Assembly: GCA_013141075.1 (NCBI GenBank)
Contig: JABFRQ010000006.1
Location: 1 to 64,000, forward strand
DNA: 64,000 bases
Reading direction: 5' to 3'
Source: Methylotenera sp.
Lineage (GTDB): Bacteria > Pseudomonadota > Gammaproteobacteria > Burkholderiales > Methylophilaceae
Part shown: positions 1 through 8,320 of the stretch, piece after piece
Layout: every line of letters starts with the position of its first letter
Numbering within the stretch: position 1 is the stretch's first letter
Notes under the pieces: generated by a model
Seen by the model: only the letters and a program-made list of their open reading frames with translations
Databases searched by the model: none
Told to the model about the DNA's origin: nothing
Program-made: the position numbers and the translations under genes

Positions 1-770
1 TTTGCCACGCCGTCTAAATCGCCTAGCTCTAATTTCGGCATGCCGCAACATTGTTCTTTATCAACCAGAATATAAGGGATTTCATTATGGGCAAGCACTT
101 TGAGTAAGTCGTGGCCAATGCCAGGCTCGTTGTAATTCACGTAGCAAGTGCTGTAAATGGCGACTTTTCCTGGGGTTTTTGCGCCATCTTTCACTACAAA
201 GCCTTCACTTTTTGCCGCGCCGTGGCGGAATTTTTCAGTCGCAAAACTGGGTAGCCAAGCGTCTTTATCTACGCCCAAAGTTTTTTCCATCACATTGCGC
301 ATAATTTTGGTGCTATTTACCGCGTTAATGGTTTGCACCACAATCGGAATACCCGCAAACTGGCCATGTACATCAGTGCTGGCGAGTAATTTTTCACTAA
401 AACCAACTTCACCTTTTTTATATTTTACGGCTTTTGCGCGCAACATCGTATGCGGAAAATCTAAATTCCACTGGTGCGGCGGTGTGTATGGGCATTTGGT
501 CATATAACATAAATCGCACATATAACACTGGTCGACCACTTGCATGAAGTCTTTTTTATCAACCCCTTCTACTTCCATAGTCGGGTTGTTATCAATCAAG
601 TCAAATAGTGTCGGAAAAGTATTGCACAAGCTCACGCAACGGCGGCAGCCGTGGCAAATATCGAACACACGTTCTAACTCGTGATTTAATTTTTCTTCAT
701 CGTAAAAATCAGGATTTTGCCAGTCTAGTGCATGGCGGGTTGGGGCTTCTAGGTTGCCTTCGCGACTCAT
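1..770 (-). CDS. Fe-S oxidoreductase, heterodisulfide-reductase-like (3' end cut by window)
   Basis: The reading frame starts at an ATG at 768-770 (minus) and runs off the left edge, so only the first 256 residues are visible. Two ferredoxin-type cysteine sets are seen near the N-terminus (CHGCRRCVSLC and CYMCDLCYMTKCP), followed later by the start of a CCG-type cysteine motif (EQCCGMPKLE) typical of HdrB/GlpC/LldE-like redox proteins. It is expected to be a cytosolic electron-transfer or oxidoreductase protein; the substrate is not known. It lies 102 nt downstream of the rubrerythrin gene in the same direction, which suggests a shared role in peroxide or redox stress. The physiological role is inference. 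Confidence 0.85.
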   Translation of the reverse strand, partial: MSREGNLEAPTRHALDWQNPDFYDEEKLNHELERVFDICHGCRRCVSLCNTFPTLFDLIDNNPTMEVEGVDKKDFMQVVDQCYMCDLCYMTKCPYTPPHQWNLDFPHTMLRAKAVKYKKGEVGFSEKLLASTDVHGQFAGIPIVVQTINAVNSTKIMRNVMEKTLGVDKDAWLPSFATEKFRHGAAKSEGFVVKDGAKTPGKVAIYSTCYVNYNEPGIGHDLLKVLAHNEIPYILVDKEQCCGMPKLELGDLDGVA

Positions 771-808
771 TTTAACCTCGTGAAATTTTTAAGTGCTTAA
801 TTGTTTTA

Positions 809-843
809 GATGATGTGAGTACAAATTATGCACTCACATCATC
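809..843 (-). other. Intercistronic hairpin between rubrerythrin and Fe-S gene
   Basis: A perfect 12-bp inverted repeat (GATGATGTGAGT at 809-820 and ACTCACATCATC at 832-843) with an 11-nt loop lies between the two minus-strand genes. On the minus strand it is not followed by a T run, so it looks more like an mRNA-processing or stabilising hairpin, or a weak attenuator, than a classical terminator. Confidence 0.6.
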
Positions 844-872
844 CCCCTTTTTTAAGAGGGATGAATGAATAC

Positions 873-1292
873 TTAATCGACTAATTCAGTTAATGCTTTT
901 ACATAGCGGTTAGCATGTGAGCGTTCAGCTTTGGCCAATGTTTCAAACCAATCTGCAATTTCATCAAAGCCTTCATCGCGCGCTGTTTTAGCCATGCCTG
1001 GGTACATATCTGTGTACTCATGCGTTTCACCAGCCACTGCCGATGCTAGGTTTAAGCGCGTTGGGCCAATAGGCAAGCCAGTGGCAGGGTCGCCAGATTG
1101 CTCCAAAAATTCTAAATGACCGTGAGCATGGCCAGTTTCGCCTTCTGCAGTTGAGCGAAATAATGCGGCAACATCATTTTGACCTTCAATATCAGCTTTG
1201 TTTGCGAAGTATAAATAGCGACGATTCGCTTGAGATTCGCCCGCAAAAGCGTCTTTCAAGCAGGTTTCAGTTTTTGATCCTTTAAGTTGCAT
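873..1292 (-). CDS. Rubrerythrin-family di-iron protein (no rubredoxin domain)
   Basis: A 139-residue four-helix di-iron protein. Ferritin-like glutamate and histidine ligand motifs are visible: ESQANRRY near residue 19, [12 protein letters not shown] near 50, ETHEY near 89 and [10 protein letters not shown] near 121. The C-terminal rubredoxin domain of classical rubrerythrins (two CxxC pairs) is missing, so electrons must come from a partner; the adjacent Fe-S oxidoreductase gene is a plausible one (inference). The family reduces hydrogen peroxide in the cytosol. A good ribosome site (AGGAG, 6 nt from the ATG) precedes the start. Confidence 0.93.
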   Translation of the reverse strand: MQLKGSKTETCLKDAFAGESQANRRYLYFANKADIEGQNDVAALFRSTAEGETGHAHGHLEFLEQSGDPATGLPIGPTRLNLASAVAGETHEYTDMYPGMAKTARDEGFDEIADWFETLAKAERSHANRYVKALTELVD

Positions 1293-1661
1293 CTTGATCT
1301 CCTAATTTTGTGTTGAGTGTTGTTTCGATGTACAGGTTTTAAAGCCCGAACATGATACAAATTCTACGCCGATTGATTGTTACGTCTAGTTGATTGTGTT
1401 AATGATTTTGATAAATAAAACTAATTAAAATTTAACTTATGATAATTTATATTGTGCATATAATTTTCTTTTGTAAATGATGTAAATCAGGCATCATTTT
1501 TATTATAAAAACCTGATTACAAGGCGTAAATAAGCGTGTTTTGCAAGGGTAATTCGTGTTAGAATTTGAGCGTTAAAAAACATTAAAAGCTGTCTTAAAA
1601 GCTATATTTACCTGAAATTTAAACCAAATTTACAAATAAGAATCGCAAACGGAAATCATCG
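1293..1661. promoter_or_regulatory. Divergent intergenic region, rubrerythrin / gyrA
   Basis: This 369-nt AT-rich stretch carries the promoters of two divergent genes. TAGAAT hexamers are present upstream of each gene, but neither has a good -35 at 16-18 nt, so no promoter is called with confidence. Short direct repeats (TTAAAAGCT twice near 1585-1605) lie upstream of gyrA. No open frame with a ribosome site, RNA gene or dispersed repeat was seen. Confidence 0.4.
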
Positions 1662-4232
1662 ATGGATAAATCAACGCCAGACCAATTCGCTAAAGAAACC
1701 CTGCCTATCAGTTTAGAAGATGAGATGCGCCGTAGCTACCTAGAATACGCCATGAGCGTGATTGTAGGCCGCGCACTGCCAGATGTACGCGATGGTTTAA
1801 AGCCAGTGCATCGCCGTGTTTTATTTGCGATGCATGAACTCAGTAACGATTACAACAAGCCGTATAAAAAATCTGCCCGTATCGTGGGTGATGTGATTGG
1901 TAAATACCATCCGCATGGCGATACCGCTGTTTACGACACTATTGTTCGTATGGCGCAAGATTTTAGCTTGCGCTATATGCTGGTAGATGGCCAAGGTAAC
2001 TTTGGCTCGGTAGATGGCGATAACGCGGCGGCGATGCGTTATACCGAAATCCGCATGAGCAAAATTGCACATGAGTTATTGGCCGATATTGATAAAGAAA
2101 CTGTAGATTTTGGCCCTAACTACGATGGCAGCGAGCATGAACCGCTCATTATGCCAGCGCGTATTCCAAACTTGCTGATTAACGGCAGCTCTGGCATTGC
2201 CGTGGGTATGGCTACTAATATTCCGCCACACAATTTAAATGAAGTATTAGACGCGTGTTTTGCGCTACTTAAAAACCCTGAAATGGGTATTGAAGAGCTT
2301 ATCGAGTTGGTGCCAGCGCCTGATTTTCCTACCGCTGGTATTATTTACGGCACAGTGGGAGTTAAAGAAGGCTACCGCACAGGCCGTGGCCGCGTGGTGA
2401 TGCGCGGTCGTACGCACTTTGAAGACATGGATAAATCTGGCGGTCGCCAAGCCTTGATTGTGGACGAACTGCCGTACCAAGTGAACAAAAAAACCTTTGT
2501 TGAAAAAATCGCTGAGTTAGTCAACGAGAAAAAAATTGAAGGTATTTCAGATTTACGCGATGAGTCAGATAAATCTGGCATGCGCGTGGTGATTGAGCTT
2601 AAACGCGGTGAAGTTGGCGAGGTTATTTTAAACAACTTGTACAAACAAACGCAACTGCAAGACACGTTTGGTATGAACATGGTGGCTTTGTTAGATGGTC
2701 AACCGCGCTTGCTCAACTTAAAACAAATGCTAGAGGCGTTTTTAAGCCATAGGCGTGAAGTAGTCACACGTCGCACTGTGTTTGAGCTGAAAAAAGCACG
2801 TGCGCGCGGCCATATTTTAGAAGGTTTAGCAGTTGCACTCGCCAATGTGGACGAGATGATTGCGATTATTAAAGCCGCGCCAACGCCACCTGAAGCAAAA
2901 ATTGATTTGATGGCAAAAATCTGGAAATCGCCAGTAGTTGAAGAAATGCTTAAACGCGCGGCGATGGAAGCTTCTCGCCCTGAAGGTTTAAGTGTTGATT
3001 TTGGCATGACACCAAATGGCTATAAATTAAGTGATATTCAAGCGCAAGAAATCTTGCAAATGCGCCTACAACGCTTAACTGGCCTAGAGCAAGATAAAGT
3101 GGTGAGCGAATATAAAGAGGTAATGGATATTATTGCTGACTTGCTTAATATTTTAGCCACACCATCACGCGTGACCACAATTATTACCGATGAACTCACC
3201 GAAATTCGCAAACAATTTGGCGATAAACGCCGCAGCGAAATTATTGCCAACGCGCAAGATTTATCGCTAGAAGATTTTATTACGCCAACCGATGTAGTGG
3301 TGACGCTATCTCACACGGGCTATGTGAAATCGCAACCGTTAGAAGAATATCGTGCGCAAAAACGTGGCGGTCGTGGCAAACAAGCCGCGCCGACTAAAGA
3401 AGATGACTTTATAGATAAAATGTTTGTGGCAAATACGCATGACTACATTTTATGCTTCTCAAGCCGTGGTCGAGTGTATTGGTTAAAAGTGTATGAAGTG
3501 CCACAAGGCAGCAGAATCGGCCGTGGCAAGCCAATTGTGAACTTATTCCCGCTAGAAGAAGGCGAGAAAATCAACGCGATTTTAGCGGTGAAAGAGTTTG
3601 ACGAAAATCACTTTATTTTCATGGCAACCGCACAAGGTACCGTGAAGAAAACCGCACTCACTGAATTTGCCAATCCACGTAAATCAGGCATTATCGCCAT
3701 CAATTTAGATGATGACGATTACTTAATCGGCGCCGAAGTCACCAATGGCAAAAATGACATTGTGCTAGTTTCAAATGGCGGTAAAGCAGTGTGGTTTACT
3801 GAAGATGATGTACGCGCGATGGGCCGCGCAACACGCGGTGTACGCGGCATGAAGTTAGCTGCAAAACAGCAAGTATTATCATTGTTAATTGCCGATAACG
3901 ACCAGCAAACTGTATTAGTAGCCACTGAAAACGGCTATGGTAAACGCACTGTGTTGGCAGATTTCCGCCATTCTGGACGCGGCACGCAAGGCGTAAAAGC
4001 CATTGCCGTTAGCGAGCGTAACGGCTTGGTTGTGGCAGCAAAACTAGTGAGTGAAGAAGATGAAATTATGCTCATTACAACAGGCGGCGTGCTAATTCGC
4101 ACCCGCGTGAAAGAGATTCGCGAGCTAGGCCGCGCCACACAAGGCGTTACGCTGATTAACTTGGGTGAAGGCGAAAAGTTGTCTGGCCTTGAAAAAATTG
4201 TAGAAACGGATGAAGAAGAATCAGCCGAGTAA
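1662..4232 (+). CDS. gyrA: DNA gyrase subunit A
   Basis: An 856-residue GyrA, the breakage-reunion subunit that introduces negative supercoils with GyrB. The catalytic tyrosine is Y127 in AAAMRYTE. The quinolone-determining region reads [14 protein letters not shown], so the position equal to E. coli Ser83 is Thr88 and the position equal to Asp87 is Asp92. The GyrA box QKRGGRG is at residues 566-572, starting the C-terminal DNA-wrapping beta-pinwheel, and the protein ends in an acidic tail. Length and domain order are normal. serC follows after a palindromic repeat. Confidence 0.99.
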   Translation: MDKSTPDQFAKETLPISLEDEMRRSYLEYAMSVIVGRALPDVRDGLKPVHRRVLFAMHELSNDYNKPYKKSARIVGDVIGKYHPHGDTAVYDTIVRMAQDFSLRYMLVDGQGNFGSVDGDNAAAMRYTEIRMSKIAHELLADIDKETVDFGPNYDGSEHEPLIMPARIPNLLINGSSGIAVGMATNIPPHNLNEVLDACFALLKNPEMGIEELIELVPAPDFPTAGIIYGTVGVKEGYRTGRGRVVMRGRTHFEDMDKSGGRQALIVDELPYQVNKKTFVEKIAELVNEKKIEGISDLRDESDKSGMRVVIELKRGEVGEVILNNLYKQTQLQDTFGMNMVALLDGQPRLLNLKQMLEAFLSHRREVVTRRTVFELKKARARGHILEGLAVALANVDEMIAIIKAAPTPPEAKIDLMAKIWKSPVVEEMLKRAAMEASRPEGLSVDFGMTPNGYKLSDIQAQEILQMRLQRLTGLEQDKVVSEYKEVMDIIADLLNILATPSRVTTIITDELTEIRKQFGDKRRSEIIANAQDLSLEDFITPTDVVVTLSHTGYVKSQPLEEYRAQKRGGRGKQAAPTKEDDFIDKMFVANTHDYILCFSSRGRVYWLKVYEVPQGSRIGRGKPIVNLFPLEEGEKINAILAVKEFDENHFIFMATAQGTVKKTALTEFANPRKSGIIAINLDDDDYLIGAEVTNGKNDIVLVSNGGKAVWFTEDDVRAMGRATRGVRGMKLAAKQQVLSLLIADNDQQTVLVATENGYGKRTVLADFRHSGRGTQGVKAIAVSERNGLVVAAKLVSEEDEIMLITTGGVLIRTRVKEIRELGRATQGVTLINLGEGEKLSGLEKIVETDEEESAE

Positions 4233-4272
4233 TATTGTCTATCATTAGGTTTTTGTTAGATAGGCAGTTTTT

Positions 4273-4357
4273 GTAGGGTGGGCAAAATGTTTTAATTTGC
4301 CCACGCAGTTTAATCAATCGTCCGCGTGGGCAAATAAAAACATTTTGCCCACCCTAC
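4273..4357. repeat. Palindromic repeat, GTAGGGTGGGC family (gyrA-serC gap)
   Basis: The outer arms (GTAGGGTGGGCAAAATGTTT and its complement) pair, and an inner pair GCCCACGC/GCGTGGGC also pairs, giving a long cruciform. It fills most of the gyrA-serC gap and ends 16 nt before the serC ATG. It may act as a bidirectional terminator. Related copies lie at 6742-6823, 63636-63672, 63744-63775 and 63839-63868. Confidence 0.85.
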
Positions 4358-4373
4358 GTAACTATTTTTTAAT

Positions 4374-5450
4374 ATGACAAAAATATATAACTTTTCCGCA
4401 GGCCCTGCGGTATTACCAAAACCCGTATTAGAGCGCGCTCAAGCTGAAATGCTTGATTGGCACGGCTCGGGTATGAGCGTGATGGAGATGTCGCATCGCG
4501 GCAAAGAGTTTATGAGTATTTTGGAAAAAGCTGAGGCGGATTTACGCTCGCTGATGAATATTCCAAGCAACTATAAAGTACTCTTTTTGCAAGGCGGCGC
4601 CATTGCAGAAAATGCAATGATTCCGCTAAATTTACTTAACGGCAAAAGTGCGGATTACGCCATTACAGGCGGCTGGAGCAAGCGCAGCGTTGAAGATGCA
4701 GGCGCCTACGGCACCATTAACGTAGTTGCCAGCACAGAAGCCGAACAATACAAACACGTGCCAGACTTTGCAAGCTGGAATCTCAATAAAGACGCGGCTT
4801 ACCTGCACATTTGCACCAATGAAACCATGAGTGGCGTAGAGTTTGATAGTTTGCCCAACACCAACGGCGTGCCGATTGTGGCAGATATGTCGTCGCACAT
4901 ACTCTCACGCGAAGTTGACGTGAGCCAATACGGCGTAATTTACGGCGGCGCACAAAAAAACATCGGCCCAGCAGGCTTGTGCATCGTGATTGTGCGCGAA
5001 GATTTACTAGGCAACGCTTCACCACTCACGCCAGCGGTATTCAACTGGAAAACGCAAGCTGAAAACATCAGCATGATAAACACGCCGCCAACCTACAGCA
5101 TTTACATTGCAGGCTTGGTGTTTGAATGGCTGCAAGCGCAGGGCGGCGTGGCGGCGATTGAGCAAGTGAATATAGCAAAAGCAAAATTGCTTTACGACTA
5201 CATTGATAGCACCGATTTTTACGTGAACCACGTAGCAGTCAACAACCGCTCACGCATGAATATTCCATTTTACTTGGCAGATGAAAGCCTAAATGCCGAG
5301 TTTTTAAAAGGCGCAGAAGCCAACGGCTTGCTGCAATTAAAAGGTCACCGTGCGGTTGGCGGCATGCGTGCTAGTATTTATAACGCTATGCCGATTGAGG
5401 GTGTGCAGGCGTTGGTGGATTACATGAAGGCGTTTGAGGTGTCGCATTGA
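4374..5450 (+). CDS. serC: Phosphoserine aminotransferase
   Basis: A 358-residue class V PLP aminotransferase that turns 3-phosphohydroxypyruvate into phosphoserine in serine synthesis and also serves the PLP pathway. The PLP lysine is K195 in YGGAQKNIGPAG, and the N-terminal NFSAGPAVLP motif is diagnostic. Length matches the family. The ATG is only 16 nt after a palindromic repeat and no clear Shine-Dalgarno is visible. The usual betaproteobacterial order is gyrA-serC-pheA-hisC; here an accessory block separates serC from pheA. Confidence 0.98.
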   Translation: MTKIYNFSAGPAVLPKPVLERAQAEMLDWHGSGMSVMEMSHRGKEFMSILEKAEADLRSLMNIPSNYKVLFLQGGAIAENAMIPLNLLNGKSADYAITGGWSKRSVEDAGAYGTINVVASTEAEQYKHVPDFASWNLNKDAAYLHICTNETMSGVEFDSLPNTNGVPIVADMSSHILSREVDVSQYGVIYGGAQKNIGPAGLCIVIVREDLLGNASPLTPAVFNWKTQAENISMINTPPTYSIYIAGLVFEWLQAQGGVAAIEQVNIAKAKLLYDYIDSTDFYVNHVAVNNRSRMNIPFYLADESLNAEFLKGAEANGLLQLKGHRAVGGMRASIYNAMPIEGVQALVDYMKAFEVSH

Positions 5451-5605
5451 TTGCTCAAGGGAAATTGACTGCGTTCGTTGGATTACATAATGGTCAGAGC
5501 TATTATTAATTCATGTTGTTTTAATTTGAATCAAAAAGCTGGAAATGCAAAGTTAGTTCAACCCAACTCCGTTTATTTAATAATTAACAAAAAAGGTAAA
5601 ACCTC

Positions 5606-6736
5606 ATGAAGTCATTTTTTAAGCTTTTAGAAAAAACTGCTGGACCAATTGGTTTAATAACTGCAACAGCAGGGGCAATTTTAGATTTTTTAGCACCTTT
5701 AGGTAATTATATATACGTTTTAGCCGCAATCTTGCTTGTTTTAACAGTGTTATCTGCCATTTGTAGCAAAAACAATCTAATGTTGCAAAAAGTTAAAAAC
5801 TCAACTGCATTTGCACCAGATTTTATTAAAAATGAATTGGTTGAATTATGGCAACCAGACGGCGTTGCATTTTGGAAAAAAGGCTTGTTTCAAGTACTTA
5901 CTTTTTTAACTGCTCTGACTTTTGGTGCTGGAGTCTATGCAAAAGTTAATCCAAAAGGCTTTTTAGCGACCAAAATTGATTCAGTTGCCAGCTTGCAAAC
6001 CAACTTGGGTTTGATTGATTTTAAACTGGGTAATATATCTGTAAAACAAGACAAAATTATTGAAGTCTTAGAAAAAGCAGATAAAAAAATAGACTTAGTA
6101 AAAAAAGAAACGAGTGATAATCCTAGAAAGGAACTTTCAAACATGGGGATTAGTTGGACTCAGGAATCGTTTTATGCTGCAGTAGAATCTGGTGATTTTG
6201 TAGTGGTTGAGTTATTTGCAGCTGGCGGTATGAATTTAGCAGCTCAATCTTGGTGTTGTAGTCATCATTCCCTACTAAGCTTAATGATTTCAAAAAAAAT
6301 TAATAATTTAGAGAAGGTGTTAACTATTTTTGATAGGTATGGATTTGATATAAGGCAGAAATTCATTACTTACGGATTTACAGATGAAAAGGCATCTATT
6401 ATTTGGATAGCAATAGACAATAATAATCTTGATGTAATCCGTTATCTAGTTGTGAAAAAAAGCCTTGATGTAAATAAAGTAGATTCAGACAATAATGTAG
6501 ACTTATTTTACACGGCGGCAACTGAAAGTGATGTTAATCTTGAAACCTTAAGATTGCTAGCATCATACCAAAGTAATAATGATTCTAAAGTTAAAGCAAA
6601 AAATGCACTTCTTTTTAAGAAAAATGAGTTAGAGAGTTGCTACAAACAGGAAATATGCAAATCATCAAATTGCTCTCAAATTTGTGGTGATGACTGGAAA
6701 TATAAAGATAAACTTCAATTCTTAGTTGAGAATTAG
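5606..6736 (+). CDS. Hypothetical membrane protein with ankyrin-like C-terminus
   Basis: A 376-residue protein, more AT-rich than its neighbours. Two hydrophobic stretches near residues 15-55 and 92-110 should anchor it in the inner membrane. Residues 120-165 are charged and heptad-like (VKQDKIIEVLEKADKKIDLV), probably a coiled coil. Residues 175-330 have ankyrin-like units, for example the one starting ISWTQESFYAAVESGDF and later IDNNNLDVIRYLV. The last 40 residues hold five cysteines. An AAGG ribosome site precedes the ATG. No function can be assigned. It sits in an accessory block between serC and pheA, and its stop codon lies at the edge of a dispersed repeat, which fits recent acquisition. 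Confidence 0.75.
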   Translation: MKSFFKLLEKTAGPIGLITATAGAILDFLAPLGNYIYVLAAILLVLTVLSAICSKNNLMLQKVKNSTAFAPDFIKNELVELWQPDGVAFWKKGLFQVLTFLTALTFGAGVYAKVNPKGFLATKIDSVASLQTNLGLIDFKLGNISVKQDKIIEVLEKADKKIDLVKKETSDNPRKELSNMGISWTQESFYAAVESGDFVVVELFAAGGMNLAAQSWCCSHHSLLSLMISKKINNLEKVLTIFDRYGFDIRQKFITYGFTDEKASIIWIAIDNNNLDVIRYLVVKKSLDVNKVDSDNNVDLFYTAATESDVNLETLRLLASYQSNNDSKVKAKNALLFKKNELESCYKQEICKSSNCSQICGDDWKYKDKLQFLVEN

Positions 6737-6741
6737 CAAGC

Positions 6742-6823
6742 GTAGGGTGTGCAAAACGTTTCACCTTGCACACCGTATTTAAACTAACTGAATTGGTGGG
6801 CAAACCTATTTTGCCCACCCTAC
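6742..6823. repeat. Palindromic repeat, GTAGGGTGTGC/GTGGGC family
   Basis: Two hairpins lie in tandem: GGTGTGCAA...TTGCACACC and GTGGGCAAA...TTTGCCCAC. The outer ends GTAGGGTG and CACCCTAC are inverted. The first bases, including AGCAAGCGTAGGGTGTGCAA, match a copy at 63631. It begins just after the stop codon of the ankyrin-like gene and could terminate both that gene and the ORF6N gene on the other strand. Confidence 0.8.
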
Positions 6824-6836
6824 AGGCCCTAAGCAC

Positions 6837-6872
6837 ATGCCCTGCAACCCAATATCCATGCGCCTTGCAGGC
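6837..6872 (+). repeat. REP-like repeat copy 1
   Basis: The core CCAATATCCATGCG is flanked by CCTGC and GCAGG ends. It belongs to a family of about 37 nt with eight copies in this window. It lies at the 3' end of the first ORF6N gene, inside the duplicated unit. Confidence 0.75.
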
Positions 6873-6876
6873 TTAT

Positions 6877-7434
6877 TTATTTTGACTTATCTTTTAATTG
6901 CACAAAGCCAATTGGTCTGCTAACGGGGGGATTTTTTGGAGACATCAAATCGCGCAGGGTATGAATTAGCCCCGTAATGGCTTGGTCGTGCGAATCTACT
7001 TTACGTGCTAGTTCTTCAAACTGACTGGCTAAATCTTTATTGGTCGCTAGTATTTCACGCAGCTTTACAAATGCCCGCATGATGGCAATATTAACTTGAA
7101 TAGCTTGATAGCTATTAAGCACAGAAGATAACATCGCCACGCCTTGCTCTGTAAAAGCGTATGGCGCATAGCGTCTACCCCCGCGCCCCTTGTTTGAGGT
7201 CACAAATTGTGACCTCAAAACATCCCACTCTTCGGAATTAAGCTGAAACATAAAGTCATCTGGGAAACGCTCAAAATTACGTTTTACTGCCTGCAATAGT
7301 ACTTTTGTTTCTACCCCATATAGCGCTGCTAAATCAGCGTCGATTAACACTTTTTGTCCACGTATTGACAATACGCGCGAGCTGATTGCTTCTATTGATT
7401 GAACTTCTGAAGGGTTGTTATTTGTGTTTATCAT
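6877..7434 (-). CDS. ORF6N-domain DNA-binding protein, copy 1
   Basis: A 185-residue protein. An N-terminal ORF6N domain (residues 12-75: SIEAISSRVLSIRGQKVLID, then ALYGVETKVLLQAVKRN) is known from phage antirepressor-like and chromosomal KilA-N/Bro-type proteins. The middle has the motif LRSQFVTS and FTEQGVAMLSSVL, and the C-terminus is helical. The ATG at 7432-7434 is preferred over an in-frame TTG 27 nt upstream because a TATAAT box lies between them. A paralogue follows at 7642-8211: N- and C-termini are close, the middle is different. A perfect 27-bp palindrome is embedded in codons 72-81. There are no phage genes nearby, so it is probably a solitary regulator; the role is unknown. Confidence 0.85.
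   Translation of the reverse strand: MINTNNNPSEVQSIEAISSRVLSIRGQKVLIDADLAALYGVETKVLLQAVKRNFERFPDDFMFQLNSEEWDVLRSQFVTSNKGRGGRRYAPYAFTEQGVAMLSSVLNSYQAIQVNIAIMRAFVKLREILATNKDLASQFEELARKVDSHDQAITGLIHTLRDLMSPKNPPVSRPIGFVQLKDKSK
7193..7219. other. Perfect palindrome inside ORF6N gene 1
   Basis: Arms TTTGAGGTCACAA (7193-7205) and its exact complement (7207-7219) surround one central base. It sits at the junction between the conserved ORF6N domain and the divergent middle part of the protein. The second paralogue has its own palindrome at the same place. Confidence 0.95.
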
Positions 7435-7440
7435 ACGAAA

Positions 7441-7543
7441 AATTATAGCATAACAGCTCAATATCTAGCATTGGCCGCATACGCCGTATAAAATCTATTA
7501 CTTTCAGCGCAACGGGCTTTCGCCTTATTCTCGCCTTAGTTTT
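7441..7543 (-). repeat. Upstream direct repeat of ORF6N gene 1
   Basis: This 103-nt segment is nearly identical to 8218-8320, with about five differences, all near the gene end. It contains the extended -10 promoter and marks the tandem duplication of gene plus control region. Confidence 0.92.
7442..7447 (-). promoter_or_regulatory. Extended -10 promoter of ORF6N gene 1
   Basis: On the minus strand the sequence is TGCTATAAT, an extended -10 element (TGn plus TATAAT), with the preferred ATG 7 nt downstream. Transcription would begin at or next to the ATG, giving a leaderless mRNA. The identical arrangement is present in the second copy. No -35 match is seen, as is usual for extended -10 promoters. 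Confidence 0.65.
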
Positions 7544-7605
7544 AAAAATCAATGGGGTCAGTCTCGATTGATTCTATAATTTTTAATATAAAACAATGAA
7601 AATTG

Positions 7606-7641
7606 ATGCTCTGCAAGCCAATATCCATGCGGGTCGCAGGC
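7606..7641 (+). repeat. REP-like repeat copy 2
   Basis: The core GCCAATATCCATGCGGGT is flanked by CTCTGC and GCAGGC. It occupies the same place after ORF6N gene 2 as copy 1 does after gene 1, so it was duplicated with the gene. Just upstream, 7551-7573 carries AATGGGGTCAGTCTCGATTG, a short sequence that resembles mobile-element ends; it is too short to classify. Confidence 0.75.
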
Positions 7642-8211
7642 CTATTGTTTTGACTTATCTTTTAATGGTACAAAGCCAATGGGCCTGTTGGCGGGCGCGG
7701 TTGGGTTCATTAACTCTCGTATCATGTTAATTAACCCCGCAATCGCTTGATCATGAGATTGAAATTTTTGCTCTACATGCTGCTCAAGTTCATTTAACTT
7801 TTGTGTTAAATCTTGATGAGAAAGCACTAGCTCACGCAAGCGCACAAAGGCGCGCACTACATACACACTCATCTCAATCGCTTCTTTAGAACTTAACACG
7901 TTTGCGGCTTGAATAGTGCCGTGTTCAGTAAATACAAAAGGAAGCGTTTTAGAAAATTTTAATTTGCTGAGGTGGTCGCAATTTGCGACCACCTCAGCTT
8001 TTTTTTCTTCAGCGGTGAGCTGAAACATAAAATCTTTAGGAAAACGTTCGATATTGCGTTTTACCTGTTCATTGAGACGCTTGGTCTCCACCCCATATAG
8101 CCCTGCTAAATCTGCATCTATCAAAACCTTTTGACCGCGAATTGACAATACACGTGTGCTAATTGCTTCTATAGATTGAAGCTCCGAAAGAGGAGGATTT
8201 GTATTTTTCAT
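7642..8211 (-). CDS. ORF6N-domain DNA-binding protein, copy 2
   Basis: A 189-residue paralogue of the gene at 6877-7434. The N-terminal ORF6N domain is almost the same (QSIEAISTRVLSIRGQKVL). The middle belongs to the other known subfamily (KAEVVANCDHLSKLKFS, then FTEHGTIQAANVLSSKEAIEM), and the C-terminus is again shared (SHDQAIAGLI, RPIGFVPLKDKSK). The start is the ATG at 8209-8211 rather than a TTG 27 nt upstream. A perfect 33-bp palindrome is embedded in codons 71-82. It is probably a sequence-specific DNA-binding protein, perhaps self-regulating; the function is unproven. Confidence 0.85.
   Translation of the reverse strand: MKNTNPPLSELQSIEAISTRVLSIRGQKVLIDADLAGLYGVETKRLNEQVKRNIERFPKDFMFQLTAEEKKAEVVANCDHLSKLKFSKTLPFVFTEHGTIQAANVLSSKEAIEMSVYVVRAFVRLRELVLSHQDLTQKLNELEQHVEQKFQSHDQAIAGLINMIRELMNPTAPANRPIGFVPLKDKSKQ
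7966..7998. other. Perfect palindrome inside ORF6N gene 2
   Basis: Arms GCTGAGGTGGTCGCAA (7966-7981) and its exact complement (7983-7998) surround one central base. The centre is 229 nt from the gene start, against 228 nt in gene 1. The outer TGAGGT and inner CAA are shared with the gene 1 palindrome, while the stem between them differs on both sides. Confidence 0.95.
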
Positions 8212-8217
8212 ACTAAA

Positions 8218-8320
8218 AATTATAGCATAACAGCCCAATAGCCAGCGTTGGCCGCATACGCCGTATAAAATCTATTACTTTCAGCGCAACGGGCTTTCGC
8301 CTTATTCTCGCCTTAGTTTT
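8218..8320 (-). repeat. Upstream direct repeat of ORF6N gene 2
   Basis: The second copy of the 103-nt control-region repeat (see 7441-7543). It ends 76 nt before pheA. Confidence 0.92.
8219..8224 (-). promoter_or_regulatory. Extended -10 promoter of ORF6N gene 2
   Basis: TGCTATAAT on the minus strand, 7 nt before the ATG, as in gene 1. A leaderless transcript is predicted. Confidence 0.65.

Noticed and set aside
157..507. Open frame on the plus strand at the left end
   Set aside because: It lies antisense to the Fe-S oxidoreductase frame, which has clear cysteine motifs; no ribosome site.
1541..1566. TTGCAA...TAGAAT as the gyrA promoter
   Set aside because: The spacer is only 13 nt, too short for sigma-70.
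7435..7461. TTG start extending ORF6N protein 1 by nine residues (same in copy 2 at 8212-8238)
   Set aside because: The extension would be encoded by the -10 promoter element itself; the ATG downstream fits the promoter and the family N-terminus.
7551..7573. AATGGGGTCAGTCTCGATTG as an insertion-sequence end
   Set aside because: Only about 23 nt, no partner end or transposase in the window.
6877..8211. Prophage remnant, because ORF6N domains occur in phage antirepressors
   Set aside because: No integrase, structural, lysis or repressor genes nearby; solitary chromosomal ORF6N genes are common.
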